DNA of 64,000 bases, from the NCBI GenBank assembly GCA_964529405.1, contig CAZGWE010000002.1, positions 28,473 through 92,472 of the forward strand, given 5' to 3'. Shown piece by piece: positions 39,529-47,770 of the stretch; within the stretch, counting starts at the first letter, position 1, and every line of letters begins with the position of its first letter. Source of the DNA: CAZGWE01 sp964529405 (GTDB lineage: Bacteria; Patescibacteriota; UBA1384; XYA2-FULL-43-10; 1-14-0-10-43-13). Position numbers and translations under genes: made by a program. The notes below the pieces were generated by a model. It searched no databases. It worked only from the letters and a program-made list of their open reading frames with translations, and had not been told where the DNA came from.

Positions 39529-40344
39529 TTATACAGCTTGATAGAGCTCGGAGATCCGTTCAATGTCCAGTGCTTTTTTTGACTCCCTGTCAATCATTAC
39601 GATCACGGCATTAAATTTACTATCTCCACTTGCTACTTTATGCGACTTAGGCAGTTGTGTCAAGAATTTTTCGATAATTATCTCTTTCTTTATCCCTAAA
39701 ACAGAGTCAACCGGTCCGCACATGCCCACGTCGGAGATGAAAGCCGTCCCTCCGGCCAGTATTGTTTCATCGGCGGTCTGCACATGGGTGTGGGTGCCTA
39801 AAACAGCCGACACTCTGCCATCTAAATAGCGTCCCAGCGCCATTTTTTCGCTTGTCGCCTCGGCATGGAAATCAACGACGATAATATCGCCGCTCTGCTT
39901 GTCGGCAATATTTTTGCCGACAACAAACGGGTCGGGAACATCATCGTTCATAAAGACCCGGCCGATCAAATTAACAAGGGTAATTTTTGTTTTTCCTGCC
40001 TCGATTTCTGCCACTCCCCGGCCGGGCGCGCTATCAGGGTAGTTGGCCGGCCGCAAGACTTTTGTTTTGGCATCGTTAAGATAAGGCAAAAAACTTTCCT
40101 GACTCCAAATATGGTTGCCTGAAGTAAAGTAATCAACGCCCGCTTCAACCATCTCTTCATATCTTTCGATCGTCATACCCTTGCCGGCAGACAAATTTTC
40201 GCCATTGGCGACAACCAGATCAATCTGCCTCTCTTTTTTGATTTTATCAATAAAATAAGCGGCGGCCTTTCTGCCCGGCCGCCCAACGATGTCACCTATA
40301 AATAATATTGTAAATAATTTTGCCTTCTGCATTTTTACATTCAA
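39529..40344 (-). CDS. ymdB: YmdB-family metallophosphoesterase
   Basis: 271 residues, calcineurin-like fold of the TIGR00282 type. The metal residues lie in FIGDIVGRPGRKA (near the start), VANGENLSAGKG, TSGNHIWSQESF, VDFHAEATSEKMALG and GTHTHVQTADE. In Bacillus this family hydrolyses 2',3'- and 3',5'-cyclic nucleotides and influences RNase Y-linked expression. The gene lies 70 nt after rny, the same order as in Firmicutes. An internal ATG at 40332 is an alternative start. Confidence 0.92.
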   Translation of the reverse strand: MNVKMQKAKLFTILFIGDIVGRPGRKAAAYFIDKIKKERQIDLVVANGENLSAGKGMTIERYEEMVEAGVDYFTSGNHIWSQESFLPYLNDAKTKVLRPANYPDSAPGRGVAEIEAGKTKITLVNLIGRVFMNDDVPDPFVVGKNIADKQSGDIIVVDFHAEATSEKMALGRYLDGRVSAVLGTHTHVQTADETILAGGTAFISDVGMCGPVDSVLGIKKEIIIEKFLTQLPKSHKVASGDSKFNAVIVMIDRESKKALDIERISELYQAV

Positions 40345-40413
40345 TAATCAACCCGATTTTTACGGTGTTTTCAAATTTAGTTAGCGCTTAATGATTTCCA
40401 AATAGGCAGGATT

Positions 40414-41934
40414 CTATCTTGCGTATTCGGTCGCCCTTGTTTCCCGGATAATATTCACTCTCACCTGGCCGGGATACTGGACTTCTTCCTCAATCTTTTT
40501 AGCCACTTCTTTGGCCATTTTGGCGGCAGCGAGGTCGTCAACCTCCTCGGGTATAACCATTACCCGCACCTCGCGGCCCGCCTGGACCGCAAATGACTTG
40601 GCCACGCCCTCGAAGGAGTTGGCCACTCTCTCGAGTTCCTGAAGCCTTTTAACATATAATTCAAACGACTCCCTTCTCGAACCGGGCCGGGCTGCCGAAA
40701 TAGCGTCGGCAATCTGGACGATGACGGCTTCCGCCGACTCTGATTCAATATCGCCATGGTGGGCTTCGATAGCCACGATTAGGTCCGGGGCAAGCTTAAA
40801 TTTACGGCAAATATCGGCCGAGATAACGGCGTGGGAGCCCGGCACTTCGTGGTCAACTGCCTTGCCCAAATCGTGGAGCAAAGAGGCTTTTTTGACCAGG
40901 GCGGTGTTGGTCCCGACTTCTTCCGATAAGAGAGCGCCGATTCGGGCTACTTCAACCGAGTGTTCCAGCTGGTTTTGACCGAAAGAGGTTCTGAACTTTA
41001 GACGCCCCAAAATCTGCATAATCTCCGGCGGCAAACCGGCCACGCCGACTTCGTAACACGCCTCCTCGCCGGATTTTTTAATGTCGGTGGCGACAACCTT
41101 TTTGGCTTTTTCAAAAGCCTCCTCAATTTTAGTCGGATTGATCCGTCCATCGGCGATCAGATCATTCAAAGCAACGCGGGCAACCTGCTTGCGGATGGGG
41201 TCAAAAGTCGAGATAACAACTGCTTCGGGCGTATCGTCAATAATCAAATCAACCCCGGTAACCTTCTCAAAGGTTTGAATGTTGCGACCCTCTTTGCCAA
41301 TAAGGCGTCCCTTCATCTCTTCGTTGGGCAGTTGGATCGAAGCGATGGTTGTTTCGGAGGCGGTCTCAGCCGCGATGCGCTGCATCGCGGTTACCAGGAT
41401 CCTTCTGGAATAGTCTTCGATGTTATCTTTGACGTAGAGGTCAACCTCTTTCATTTTTTTGACCATTTCATCTTTACCCTCTTTTTCAACCAGATCAAAG
41501 AGGACCTTTTTAGCCTCTTCCTTAGTCATCTTGGCAATACGCTCAAGACTGTCCTCCTGCTTTTTGCGCAGATCCCGCAGGGCTTGTTTGATATCCTCGA
41601 TTTGCTTTTCTTTGCCGCCCAACTCCTTCTGTGACCTGTTAAGCTCCTCGAAACGTTCATCTACGTGCAGTTCGCGGCGGCGTAAATCCTTTTCCGTTTT
41701 GTCGAGATATTTGCCCTTTTCGTCAAACTCCTTGGTGGCCGCTTCCTTGATTTTTAGCGCCTCGCTTCTGGATAACAAAACGATCTCTTTGCTTTTATTG
41801 TCGGCTTCGAGCAATATCTTTTCCGCTTTGGTCTTGGCATTCGAGACCTTTTTGCCGGCAGTCAGAAGAAAAATAAAATAACTCAAAAAACCGCCAAGAA
41901 CCAGTCCGGCAACGGCGATCAGGACATAAACCAT
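40414..41934 (-). CDS. rny: Ribonuclease Y
   Basis: 506 residues: an N-terminal membrane helix (about 3-25), a long coiled coil (about 30-190), a KH domain with GRLIGKEGRNIQTFE (about 209-223), and an HD domain with LLHDLGKAVDHEVPGSHA (about 351-368) and EAHHGDIE. RNase Y is the membrane-bound endonuclease that starts mRNA decay. AAAGGAAA is the ribosome site. A 5' leader of about 230 nt is predicted from the promoter at 42171-42199. Confidence 0.96.
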   Translation of the reverse strand: MVYVLIAVAGLVLGGFLSYFIFLLTAGKKVSNAKTKAEKILLEADNKSKEIVLLSRSEALKIKEAATKEFDEKGKYLDKTEKDLRRRELHVDERFEELNRSQKELGGKEKQIEDIKQALRDLRKKQEDSLERIAKMTKEEAKKVLFDLVEKEGKDEMVKKMKEVDLYVKDNIEDYSRRILVTAMQRIAAETASETTIASIQLPNEEMKGRLIGKEGRNIQTFEKVTGVDLIIDDTPEAVVISTFDPIRKQVARVALNDLIADGRINPTKIEEAFEKAKKVVATDIKKSGEEACYEVGVAGLPPEIMQILGRLKFRTSFGQNQLEHSVEVARIGALLSEEVGTNTALVKKASLLHDLGKAVDHEVPGSHAVISADICRKFKLAPDLIVAIEAHHGDIESESAEAVIVQIADAISAARPGSRRESFELYVKRLQELERVANSFEGVAKSFAVQAGREVRVMVIPEEVDDLAAAKMAKEVAKKIEEEVQYPGQVRVNIIRETRATEYAR

Positions 41935-42170
41935 AGATTTCCTTTCAACCCCACCTCAAGGCAGAAAGCAAACGGACAATATGAAACATTCTTCCAAAAA
42001 CGGAAGATTAGTACCTATATTCTAAAATTAGCAGCCGCCGCAACCGATTGATTGCCCGGCTTGTAAATATTTAGCTTCTAAATTAGATTTATCTAAACCC
42101 AATGTCCGATTTGCCATCTTAATTTCCGGGGAAAATTTAAATTTTTAATATTAAATTATTACTTGTCCGC

Positions 42171-42199
42171 ATTATAACGGTTTTACGGCAAAAAGACAA
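42171..42199 (-). promoter_or_regulatory. rny: Promoter of rny-ymdB
   Basis: Minus strand: TTGTCT (42194-42199), 17-bp spacer, perfect TATAAT (42171-42176). The leader (41935-42165) is AT-rich and contains ttccg/cggaa-type hairpins, with no ORF. Confidence 0.65.
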
Positions 42200-42263
42200 T
42201 GATTTTAACAGCGAGAATACATTTCAGGTTAGGCGGACCGGACTTATCGGGACATTGTGGCGC

Positions 42264-42292
42264 TTGCCATTTGCGGGTAATTTTGTTATAAT
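42264..42292 (+). promoter_or_regulatory. Promoter of tRNA-Lys/tRNA-Glu
   Basis: TTGCCA (42264-42269), 17-bp spacer, perfect TATAAT (42287-42292). Confidence 0.75.
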
Positions 42293-42320
42293 CTTTGAGA
42301 ACAGAATTGCTAAATCGTAC

Positions 42321-42395
42321 GGATCGCTAGCTCAACGGTAGAGCAGTGGCCTCTTAAGCCATTGGTTCTGAGTTCGAATCTCAGGCGATCCACCA
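42321..42395 (+). tRNA. tRNA-Lys (CUU)
   Basis: Acceptor GGATCGC pairs with GCGATCC, the anticodon loop is CTCTTAA (CTT), and CCA is encoded. Confidence 0.95.
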
Positions 42396-42396
42396 T

Positions 42397-42471
42397 GGCC
42401 TCATCGTCTAATGGTTAGGACATCACGCTTTCAATGTGACAATAGGGGTTCGATTCCCCTTGAGGCTACCA
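42397..42471 (+). tRNA. tRNA-Glu (UUC)
   Basis: Acceptor GGCCTCA pairs with TGAGGCT (one G:T), the anticodon loop is CTTTCAA (TTC), and CCA is encoded. It lies 1 nt after tRNA-Lys. Confidence 0.95.
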
Positions 42472-42538
42472 AACGGGATACAAGTTGTCATTGTAAAAAT
42501 ACATTGTCTTGTAGATAATAATTATCTAATATTATAGA

Positions 42539-42578
42539 CGTAAAAATGCACACGGATATATCCGTGTGCATTTTTACG
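42539..42578. terminator. Very long perfect terminator after tRNA-Glu
   Basis: A 40-bp perfect palindrome (20 bp per arm) with A- and T-runs at its edges, centred on ggatatatcc. Confidence 0.85.
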
Positions 42579-42675
42579 ATCAATTTAGTGTTCGATTACC
42601 GTTGGCTTGCATACTTTTGATTTCATAAAAAAATCTTGCTTATGCCTAACTGGAACTGAAAAACTTGCGCGATTA

Positions 42676-42704
42676 TTGCGCGATTTCAAAATTTAGAGTA
42701 TACT
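42676..42704 (+). promoter_or_regulatory. Promoter giving a near-leaderless Fic mRNA
   Basis: TTGCGC (42676-42681), 17-bp spacer, TATACT (42699-42704). The start codon is at 42714, so the leader is only a few nt. Confidence 0.65.
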
Positions 42705-42713
42705 GTAAGCAAT

Positions 42714-43769
42714 ATGTTCAATCCAAAGTATACATTAAACAACAAGATAGTTTCTATGCTTACAGCTATTGCTGAATCGAAAGCTGTGATTGATCGTGCT
42801 CGGATCCTGCCTAAAAATGAAATACGGTTACGACGCAGGGCAATGATTAGGATGTCACAGAACTCAACGGAGATAGAGGGCAACATGCTCGATCTAAAAC
42901 AGGTCGAGATGATTGCGGCTCATAAAAAAATTGATGCGCCGGATCGTGATATTTACGAAGTTGAAAACTATCTCAAGGCATTAGAGTTTATCGGCCGGTT
43001 TGTTGAAAAGAAGCAACCGATTGCCGAGAAAACATTGTTAAAAATACACCAACTGGTAACAAGTAGAACCCTACTCAAAGAGCGGTCTGGTCATTATCGC
43101 CAGAGCCCGGTTTATATAGTACGCAGGCGATTGGGTTTTCAAGACGAAATAGTCTATACCGGGCCTAAGGCTGAAAAAGTACCCAAGCTTTGTAGAAGTC
43201 TCATCGATTGGCTTCATGAAAGTGAAAAACAAGGAGTAAATCCGGTGATTGTTGTCGGTATTCTACACCAGGAAATAGCTGCAATCCATCCTTTTACTGA
43301 TGGTAATGGTAGAACTGCCAGAGCTATGGCAACTCTTTTGCTCTATGAGCGGGGGTATGATTTTCGTCGTCTTTTTGCCCTTGAGGAATACTACAACAAA
43401 GGCAGACAAAAGTATTATGCAGCTATCAATTTAGGTAATAATTACGAGGAACGAGCTGTTGATTTTACGCCATGGCTTGAATATTTTGTTGAAGGTTTTA
43501 AAGCAGAAATTGATAATGTTAGAAACCAGATTATGGCTTTGCCAATGAAGAAGACAGTAAAAGAGAACGGATCCCAAATTTTTCTTGATTCAAGTCAGAT
43601 GCAAATACTAGATTTCATTGATCAGGTTGGTAAAATTACAGTCAAGGATGTGGTTGATATTCTTGAATGTCCCAGAAGGACTGCTCAATTAAAGTTGGCT
43701 AATCTGAAAAAACTCGGGGTTATTATTCAAATTGGTAAAGGTCCGGCTTCGGCCTATATTCTGAAATAA
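42714..43769 (+). CDS. Fic-family AMP-transferase-like protein with C-terminal winged helix
   Basis: 351 residues. The inhibitory helix motif NSTEIEGN is present (about 50-57; S/TxxxEG type). The active-site loop reads HPFTDGNGRTARAM (about 196-209), which carries the His and the nucleotide-binding Arg of Fic enzymes. The last 60 residues form a helix-turn-helix (GKITVKDVVDILECPRRTAQLKL). These proteins AMPylate or otherwise modify targets, kept inactive by the inhibitory Glu. No antitoxin gene is next to it; inhibition is built in. Confidence 0.93.
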   Translation: MFNPKYTLNNKIVSMLTAIAESKAVIDRARILPKNEIRLRRRAMIRMSQNSTEIEGNMLDLKQVEMIAAHKKIDAPDRDIYEVENYLKALEFIGRFVEKKQPIAEKTLLKIHQLVTSRTLLKERSGHYRQSPVYIVRRRLGFQDEIVYTGPKAEKVPKLCRSLIDWLHESEKQGVNPVIVVGILHQEIAAIHPFTDGNGRTARAMATLLLYERGYDFRRLFALEEYYNKGRQKYYAAINLGNNYEERAVDFTPWLEYFVEGFKAEIDNVRNQIMALPMKKTVKENGSQIFLDSSQMQILDFIDQVGKITVKDVVDILECPRRTAQLKLANLKKLGVIIQIGKGPASAYILK

Positions 43770-43961
43770 GATATAATAAAGGGTATTAACCTCGGAGCAA
43801 GCCCCGGACCCCTGGAGCTTTAGCAAGCTGTGGGGTATAAGCAAAGCTTTTAACGCACCGTAGTTCCTTCGGGACGCTGTGTTATATCTTGTTATTAAAC
43901 CCTCCGCCAGCTGGCGGATTTACGCACTGAATTCCTGACTATTATATCTTGTAATAAAACA
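43770..43961. repeat. Noncoding region with repeated TTATATCTTG elements and palindromes
   Basis: Two direct copies of ttatatcttgt(t)attaaaac (near 43882-43900 and 43942-43960), the latter ending at the SWIM start codon, and an inverted aagatataataa just after the Fic stop. A perfect 16-bp palindrome tccgccagctggcgga (43903-43918) and a tggagctttagcaagct hairpin also lie here. These may be a degraded mobile unit or a shared regulatory site. Confidence 0.5.
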
Positions 43962-45602
43962 ATGTTTACACTCGACAACTTTGAGGATGGGATTGATGCA
44001 AGCTTTCTCCAGCACGGACTAGAGTATTTTAGAGGTGGTCGAGTACTCGGTTTAAAGGAGTTTGACAGAGACCATTGGCGTGCTCGGGTCAAGGGTAGTT
44101 TTGATTACACGGTGGAAGTAACGCTAAGTGAACGAGAAATTATCGATAGCTATTGTGGTTGTCCTTATGAAGGAGACTTTTGTAAGCACGAGATCGCCGT
44201 CTTTTATGCCTTGGCAGGCGACACGGAAAAACCAAAGAAATCCGATGATTCGCTGTTGGATGAAATGAGCAAGGAACAGCTCCTCAGCCTAATCGACAAA
44301 GCTAGATCGGAGATTCTGGAATTTGATGAATTTATCACAGCCGAGTTGGAGTTGGTGAACAGCGCCAATGATAAAAACTCCTTTAAAAGAATTATTCGGG
44401 ACTCGCTTAACTACGCCAAAGACCGGCATGGTTTTATTGATTATTGGCAGTCGCATAAAGCAGTAAGAGGCACCGAGAAGGTCTTCGACCAGGGGAAAAA
44501 CCTTGAGCCAGTTAACCAGACGGCCGCTATTGACGCCTACGGCGCAATTATTGAAACTTTAGTTCCTGCTCTGCAGTATGCCGATGACTCGAACGGAGCA
44601 CTTGGTGAATATATTGAGCAGGCATTTATGGGATTGGGGCAAATTGCGCAAAGCAAATTATCCAGCCAAACAAGAGTTTATTTAATCAATTACTGTCTGT
44701 CCGAATACCGAGATAAAAAGTATGATGGTTGGCATTTTTCGCTTGAGTTTTTGCGAATCGCTGGCGAAATGGCTACCAAACAAGAAAAGGCTCGGTTATT
44801 CAATGAGTTGGATGTGTATGTAGCCGGCCTGAGCAGGAAGTCGGAATACAGTAGCGAGTATGAGGCGGAGAAAGTTGCTTTAATCAAGTTGGGTTTTATC
44901 AAAAAACATGAAAGCAAGGATGCAGCTGACAGGTTTATTGAGCAAAATATCCACTTTAACGATATCCGTGAAGAGGCGGTTCGGAGTGCGATTAAAGAAA
45001 ACAATTTAGATCAAGCCAAAGTGTTGGCCAAAGAAGGCGCTAAGATAAACCGGGCTAAATATCCGGGGTTGGTAAATAGCTATCTTGGGTTTCTGCTGAC
45101 AATCGCCGAAAGAGAAAAGGATTACGATGGTCAGGTAGATCTGCTGATGAAGCTTTTCCTTGATAGCCACAATAATAAATTTTCATACTTTGAAAAACTA
45201 CGGTCTGTTTCAACCAAACAGGATTGGCCGGTCATTCTCAAAAAGATAGTCTCCCAAATTAATAATACTTATGATTTGGCAATGATCTACAGCATTGAAA
45301 AAGATTGGCCGCAAGTTTTGGCGGCAGTCAGGCGATCAAATAGCCACCATTTGGCTAATCAATATTTTAAGGAACTATCAAAATTATTTCCTAAAGAATT
45401 GGTTGAGATTTACGAACGGTTTGTTTTTGAGGGTGTCGATTACGCCGGCGGAAGGGGCGACTATGCCCAAAGAGCGAATTTTCTTAAAACAATTTCAGAT
45501 CTTGGTTATTCTAGCAGAGCAAAGGAAATCAGCACCGCTTTAAAAGAAAAATACAAGAATCGGCGAGCAATGCTGCAGGAATTTATGGAGGCAGGTTTTT
45601 AG
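43962..45602 (+). CDS. SWIM zinc-finger protein with helical-repeat C-terminus
   Basis: 546 residues. The N-terminal SWIM domain carries CGCPYEGDFCKHEIAVFYAL (CxC-x6-CxH, about 66-85). An unrecognised, all-helical region follows from about 105 to the end, with TPR-like or HEAT-like periodicity (SYLGFLLTIAEREKDYDGQ, DLAMIYSIEKDWPQVL). SWIM proteins bind DNA or protein partners; several prokaryotic ones sit next to SNF2 helicases, but none is seen here. The start ATG at 43962 directly follows a repeated ttatatcttg element. Confidence 0.85.
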   Translation: MFTLDNFEDGIDASFLQHGLEYFRGGRVLGLKEFDRDHWRARVKGSFDYTVEVTLSEREIIDSYCGCPYEGDFCKHEIAVFYALAGDTEKPKKSDDSLLDEMSKEQLLSLIDKARSEILEFDEFITAELELVNSANDKNSFKRIIRDSLNYAKDRHGFIDYWQSHKAVRGTEKVFDQGKNLEPVNQTAAIDAYGAIIETLVPALQYADDSNGALGEYIEQAFMGLGQIAQSKLSSQTRVYLINYCLSEYRDKKYDGWHFSLEFLRIAGEMATKQEKARLFNELDVYVAGLSRKSEYSSEYEAEKVALIKLGFIKKHESKDAADRFIEQNIHFNDIREEAVRSAIKENNLDQAKVLAKEGAKINRAKYPGLVNSYLGFLLTIAEREKDYDGQVDLLMKLFLDSHNNKFSYFEKLRSVSTKQDWPVILKKIVSQINNTYDLAMIYSIEKDWPQVLAAVRRSNSHHLANQYFKELSKLFPKELVEIYERFVFEGVDYAGGRGDYAQRANFLKTISDLGYSSRAKEISTALKEKYKNRRAMLQEFMEAGF

Positions 45603-45628
45603 GGATTAACATAATGACGAATTCAACT

Positions 45629-45724
45629 CTAAAAATCTTCGGCGTCAAAAGCTCTAGTTAAACGATCGAGCCAGGCTAACATGTGTTCGAAACGAAGTTC
45701 GGTGAGGCTACCAATAAAAGCCAT
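45629..45724 (-). CDS. Possible very small protein (31 aa)
   Basis: The ORF encodes MAFIGSLTELRFEHMLAWLD and a following RLTRAFDAEDF, predicted as one amphipathic helix. It starts 20 nt after the stop of the 48-aa membrane protein, with AAAGG before the ATG but too close. It could equally be the remnant of a longer gene. Low confidence. Confidence 0.3.
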   Translation of the reverse strand: MAFIGSLTELRFEHMLAWLDRLTRAFDAEDF

Positions 45725-45744
45725 ACCTTTGGGCACTACGAGTC

Positions 45745-45891
45745 CTATTTTTTATTTTTGTCTTTTTTAAAATAATCCCAAGTTGCCACCACGGCGAAAC
45801 TAAAAATGGCTACAAATATAATATAAACAAGCCAAGCTACGCCAACCATACTCGGCCCGCCCAAGCTGCTCATAAGTTCATACTCTGTCAT
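45745..45891 (-). CDS. Small single-span membrane protein (48 aa)
   Basis: Ribosome site GAGGAAAAG precedes the ATG. The protein begins MTEYELMSSLGGPSMVG, has one hydrophobic helix (about 18-38) and ends in a lysine-rich tail (DYFKKDKNKK). It is a typical small bitopic membrane protein; no family is recognised. Confidence 0.6.
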   Translation of the reverse strand: MTEYELMSSLGGPSMVGVAWLVYIIFVAIFSFAVVATWDYFKKDKNKK

Positions 45892-46047
45892 ACTTTTCCT
45901 CAACTAATAATAGCGACAAAAAATTCCCTCGAGATTTGTCGGAAAGCAACCCAATTACACTCAAATTAGGGTTTATTTGTGCTACTGTCAATGATCCACA
46001 GGGCTTCGGCGGGATAATCGGGCGGGAGAACTGTAATATGCCGCCTT

Positions 46048-46350
46048 TTATCGTATAATAAATTCGGCCAGCGAGTTGACCGATCTGACAATGAGATAAG
46101 AGAGGACGATAATAATAATCCCGATAATAACGTTGATGAGCGCGACCTGGGCTTTCTTGGCCTGGTCGGGATTGTTGCCTGAAGTAATATACAAAATTCC
46201 GATATAGACCAAATAAATGAAGGCGAGGATCCCCGCCAGAGCGACCAGAAAATTAATGATCTTGGCGGCAATATCAATAATATCAAAACTGGTTCCGTTT
46301 TCCGGCCGTTGTAAAGTGATTAAATTGCGCAAATCGTCACCGGTTATCAA
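46048..46350 (-). CDS. Two-helix pilin-like (TrbC/VirB2-type) membrane protein
   Basis: 100 residues. A short soluble N-terminus is followed by two long hydrophobic helices (about 30-55 and 70-92) joined by SGNNPDQAKKAQVALIN. This topology and the SGN...KKA loop resemble VirB2/TrbC-type pilin or T4SS-associated small proteins common in CPR genomes. No other secretion genes are near. The start is TTG 46350, supported by AAAGGA 6 nt upstream, with a TATAAT on the minus strand at 46380-46385. Confidence 0.7.
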   Translation of the reverse strand: MITGDDLRNLITLQRPENGTSFDIIDIAAKIINFLVALAGILAFIYLVYIGILYITSGNNPDQAKKAQVALINVIIGIIIIVLSYLIVRSVNSLAEFIIR

Positions 46351-46429
46351 ACTGGTCCTTTTTTAAAACCAAACAGTCAATTATAGCACCTCTCCAAAGC
46401 GGCCAATCAATTTTTTACACAACAAAAAA

Positions 46430-46444
46430 GCGCCGGGCGGCGCG
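46430..46444 (-). terminator. Terminator of tRNA-Arg (CCU)
   Basis: On the minus strand the GC-rich hairpin (gcgccg with cggcgc) is followed by T6-7. It lies downstream of the minus-strand tRNA. Confidence 0.6.
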
Positions 46445-46580
46445 TTCTTGCCACTATAAACCGGAATGAAATTCGGTCCATAGCGCTCTAATTATCCATT
46501 CATTATTTCTATATAATCAGGCCAACAAGCATGAAACCAAGCGGTAGGATGGCAACTGTATCAACATCGTTGGTATATTG

Positions 46581-46656
46581 TGGTACCCCCAGTAAGATTT
46601 GCACTTACGACCTTTCCCTTAGGACGGGACTGCTCTATCTGCTGAGCTATGGGGGC
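46581..46656 (-). tRNA. tRNA-Arg (CCU)
   Basis: Minus strand: acceptor GCCCCCA pairs with TGGGGGT, the anticodon loop is GTCCTAA (CCT), and CCA is encoded. The first anticodon-stem pair is G-A, and the T-loop is TGCAAAT instead of the usual TTCAAAT. Confidence 0.88.
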
Positions 46657-46764
46657 GCATGGCAATCCAAATTTATAACTTAAAATAAGAAAGGGCTTTC
46701 TGATAATTAAAAAGCTTTAAATTTTAAATTAAAAATTTAATCTTTGGCTTTTGATTTGCTGCAA

Positions 46765-46793
46765 GGTATAACAATAAACAGCTCAAAGCGCAA
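46765..46793 (-). promoter_or_regulatory. Promoter of tRNA-Arg (CCU)
   Basis: Minus strand: TTGCGC (46788-46793), 17-bp spacer, TATACC (46765-46770). An AT-rich repeat of the TTTAAATT kind lies between it and the tRNA. Confidence 0.6.
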
Positions 46794-46818
46794 AAAGGCT
46801 TTGCTTATTATATCAGAT

Positions 46819-46846
46819 TTGATATGATTTTTCGAGAGGTCATAAT
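46819..46846 (+). promoter_or_regulatory. Promoter of tRNA-Pro (CGG)
   Basis: TTGATA (46819-46824), 16-bp spacer, CATAAT (46841-46846). Confidence 0.55.
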
Positions 46847-46905
46847 CAAAAATGAACAATTAACAACTATATTTTCAGAGATTGGCGCAGCTTAAAAGAC
46901 AAAGT

Positions 46906-46981
46906 CGGAGTGTGGCCTAATTGGTAAGGCGCACGATTCGGGTTCGTGAGATTCCGGGTTCAACTCCCGGCACTCCGACCA
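46906..46981 (+). tRNA. tRNA-Pro (CGG)
   Basis: Acceptor CGGAGTG pairs with CACTCCG, the anticodon loop is TTCGGGT (CGG), and CCA is encoded. Confidence 0.95.
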
Positions 46982-47053
46982 ATATAACCAAGTAACCTAA
47001 AGAATGTTTCTTCAGTTAATTTATAATCACTTCACCGTTAGGTTATTTACGAG

Positions 47054-47770
47054 ATGAATAAACATCAAAGGGCAAAAGTTGCGACAATCCGTTGTTTAAC
47101 GGCTGTATTGGCTATCTTTTTCGGCATTCTTTTTTCTGCCCAGTGGCGGTCGTTGCCGACCCGGGTTGTCAATCCGATTGCTCCCTATGCCAGTCTGAAG
47201 GAGAGCAGGGAAGCACTCTATACAGAACAAAACCAGCTTAAGGATGAAATAAAAAGTTTGCAGCAAGAAATTGAAAAAATCCAAAAAGAGGGTGGCAGCG
47301 TCAACTTGAGTAAAGAAGAGCTAGCCAGACTGGAACAGAAAAAAAGCGCCGCCGGGCTAACTAAATTAACCGGCCCGGGCTTGATTGTCACTTATGACGA
47401 CAGCAAGTCGGAGGTGGCCAACGAAGACTCAATTGTCCATGCCGCCGACTTGAGAGACACCGTCAACCTTCTTTGGTCGTCCGGAGCAGAGGCGATTGCC
47501 ATAAACAACCAACGCATTGTTATTAACACGGCGATTGATTGTATTGTCAATACGATTTTAATCAACGACGTCAAAATTAGCAACCCGTTTAAAATAGAAG
47601 CAATCGGCGACCAGGCTTTGATGTATGGCCGTACCAGCGATCCAACCCTCCTCGACCAGATTCACAGCCGAAAAATTTCACAGGGTTTGGTCTTTGAAAT
47701 AGAGAAGAACGACAATATCACCGTGCCTGTTTTTGACGGCAGTTTTGAAATTAAACCCAACAATAATTAA
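47054..47770 (+). CDS. DUF881 family protein, first of a tandem pair
   Basis: 238 residues: an N-terminal membrane anchor (about 13-30), a coiled coil (about 50-83), and the outer DUF881 domain with GPGLIVTYDDS, LRDTVNLLWSSGAEAIAINNQRI, NTILINDVKISNPF and AIGDQALM. DUF881 proteins (YlxW/YlxX type) lie near division or envelope genes in Gram-positives; their function is unclear. It abuts the second DUF881 gene with no gap. Confidence 0.85.
   Translation: MNKHQRAKVATIRCLTAVLAIFFGILFSAQWRSLPTRVVNPIAPYASLKESREALYTEQNQLKDEIKSLQQEIEKIQKEGGSVNLSKEELARLEQKKSAAGLTKLTGPGLIVTYDDSKSEVANEDSIVHAADLRDTVNLLWSSGAEAIAINNQRIVINTAIDCIVNTILINDVKISNPFKIEAIGDQALMYGRTSDPTLLDQIHSRKISQGLVFEIEKNDNITVPVFDGSFEIKPNNN

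Noticed and set aside
42714..43769. Fic plus neighbour as a toxin-antitoxin pair
   Set aside because: No small FicA-like antitoxin is adjacent, and the inhibitory NSTEIEGN motif is inside the Fic protein itself.
45966..46286. Alternative minus-strand ORF overlapping the pilin-like gene
   Set aside because: Low-complexity Ser/Leu/Arg sequence without a ribosome site; the frame at 46048-46350 has two clean helices and AAAGGA before its TTG.
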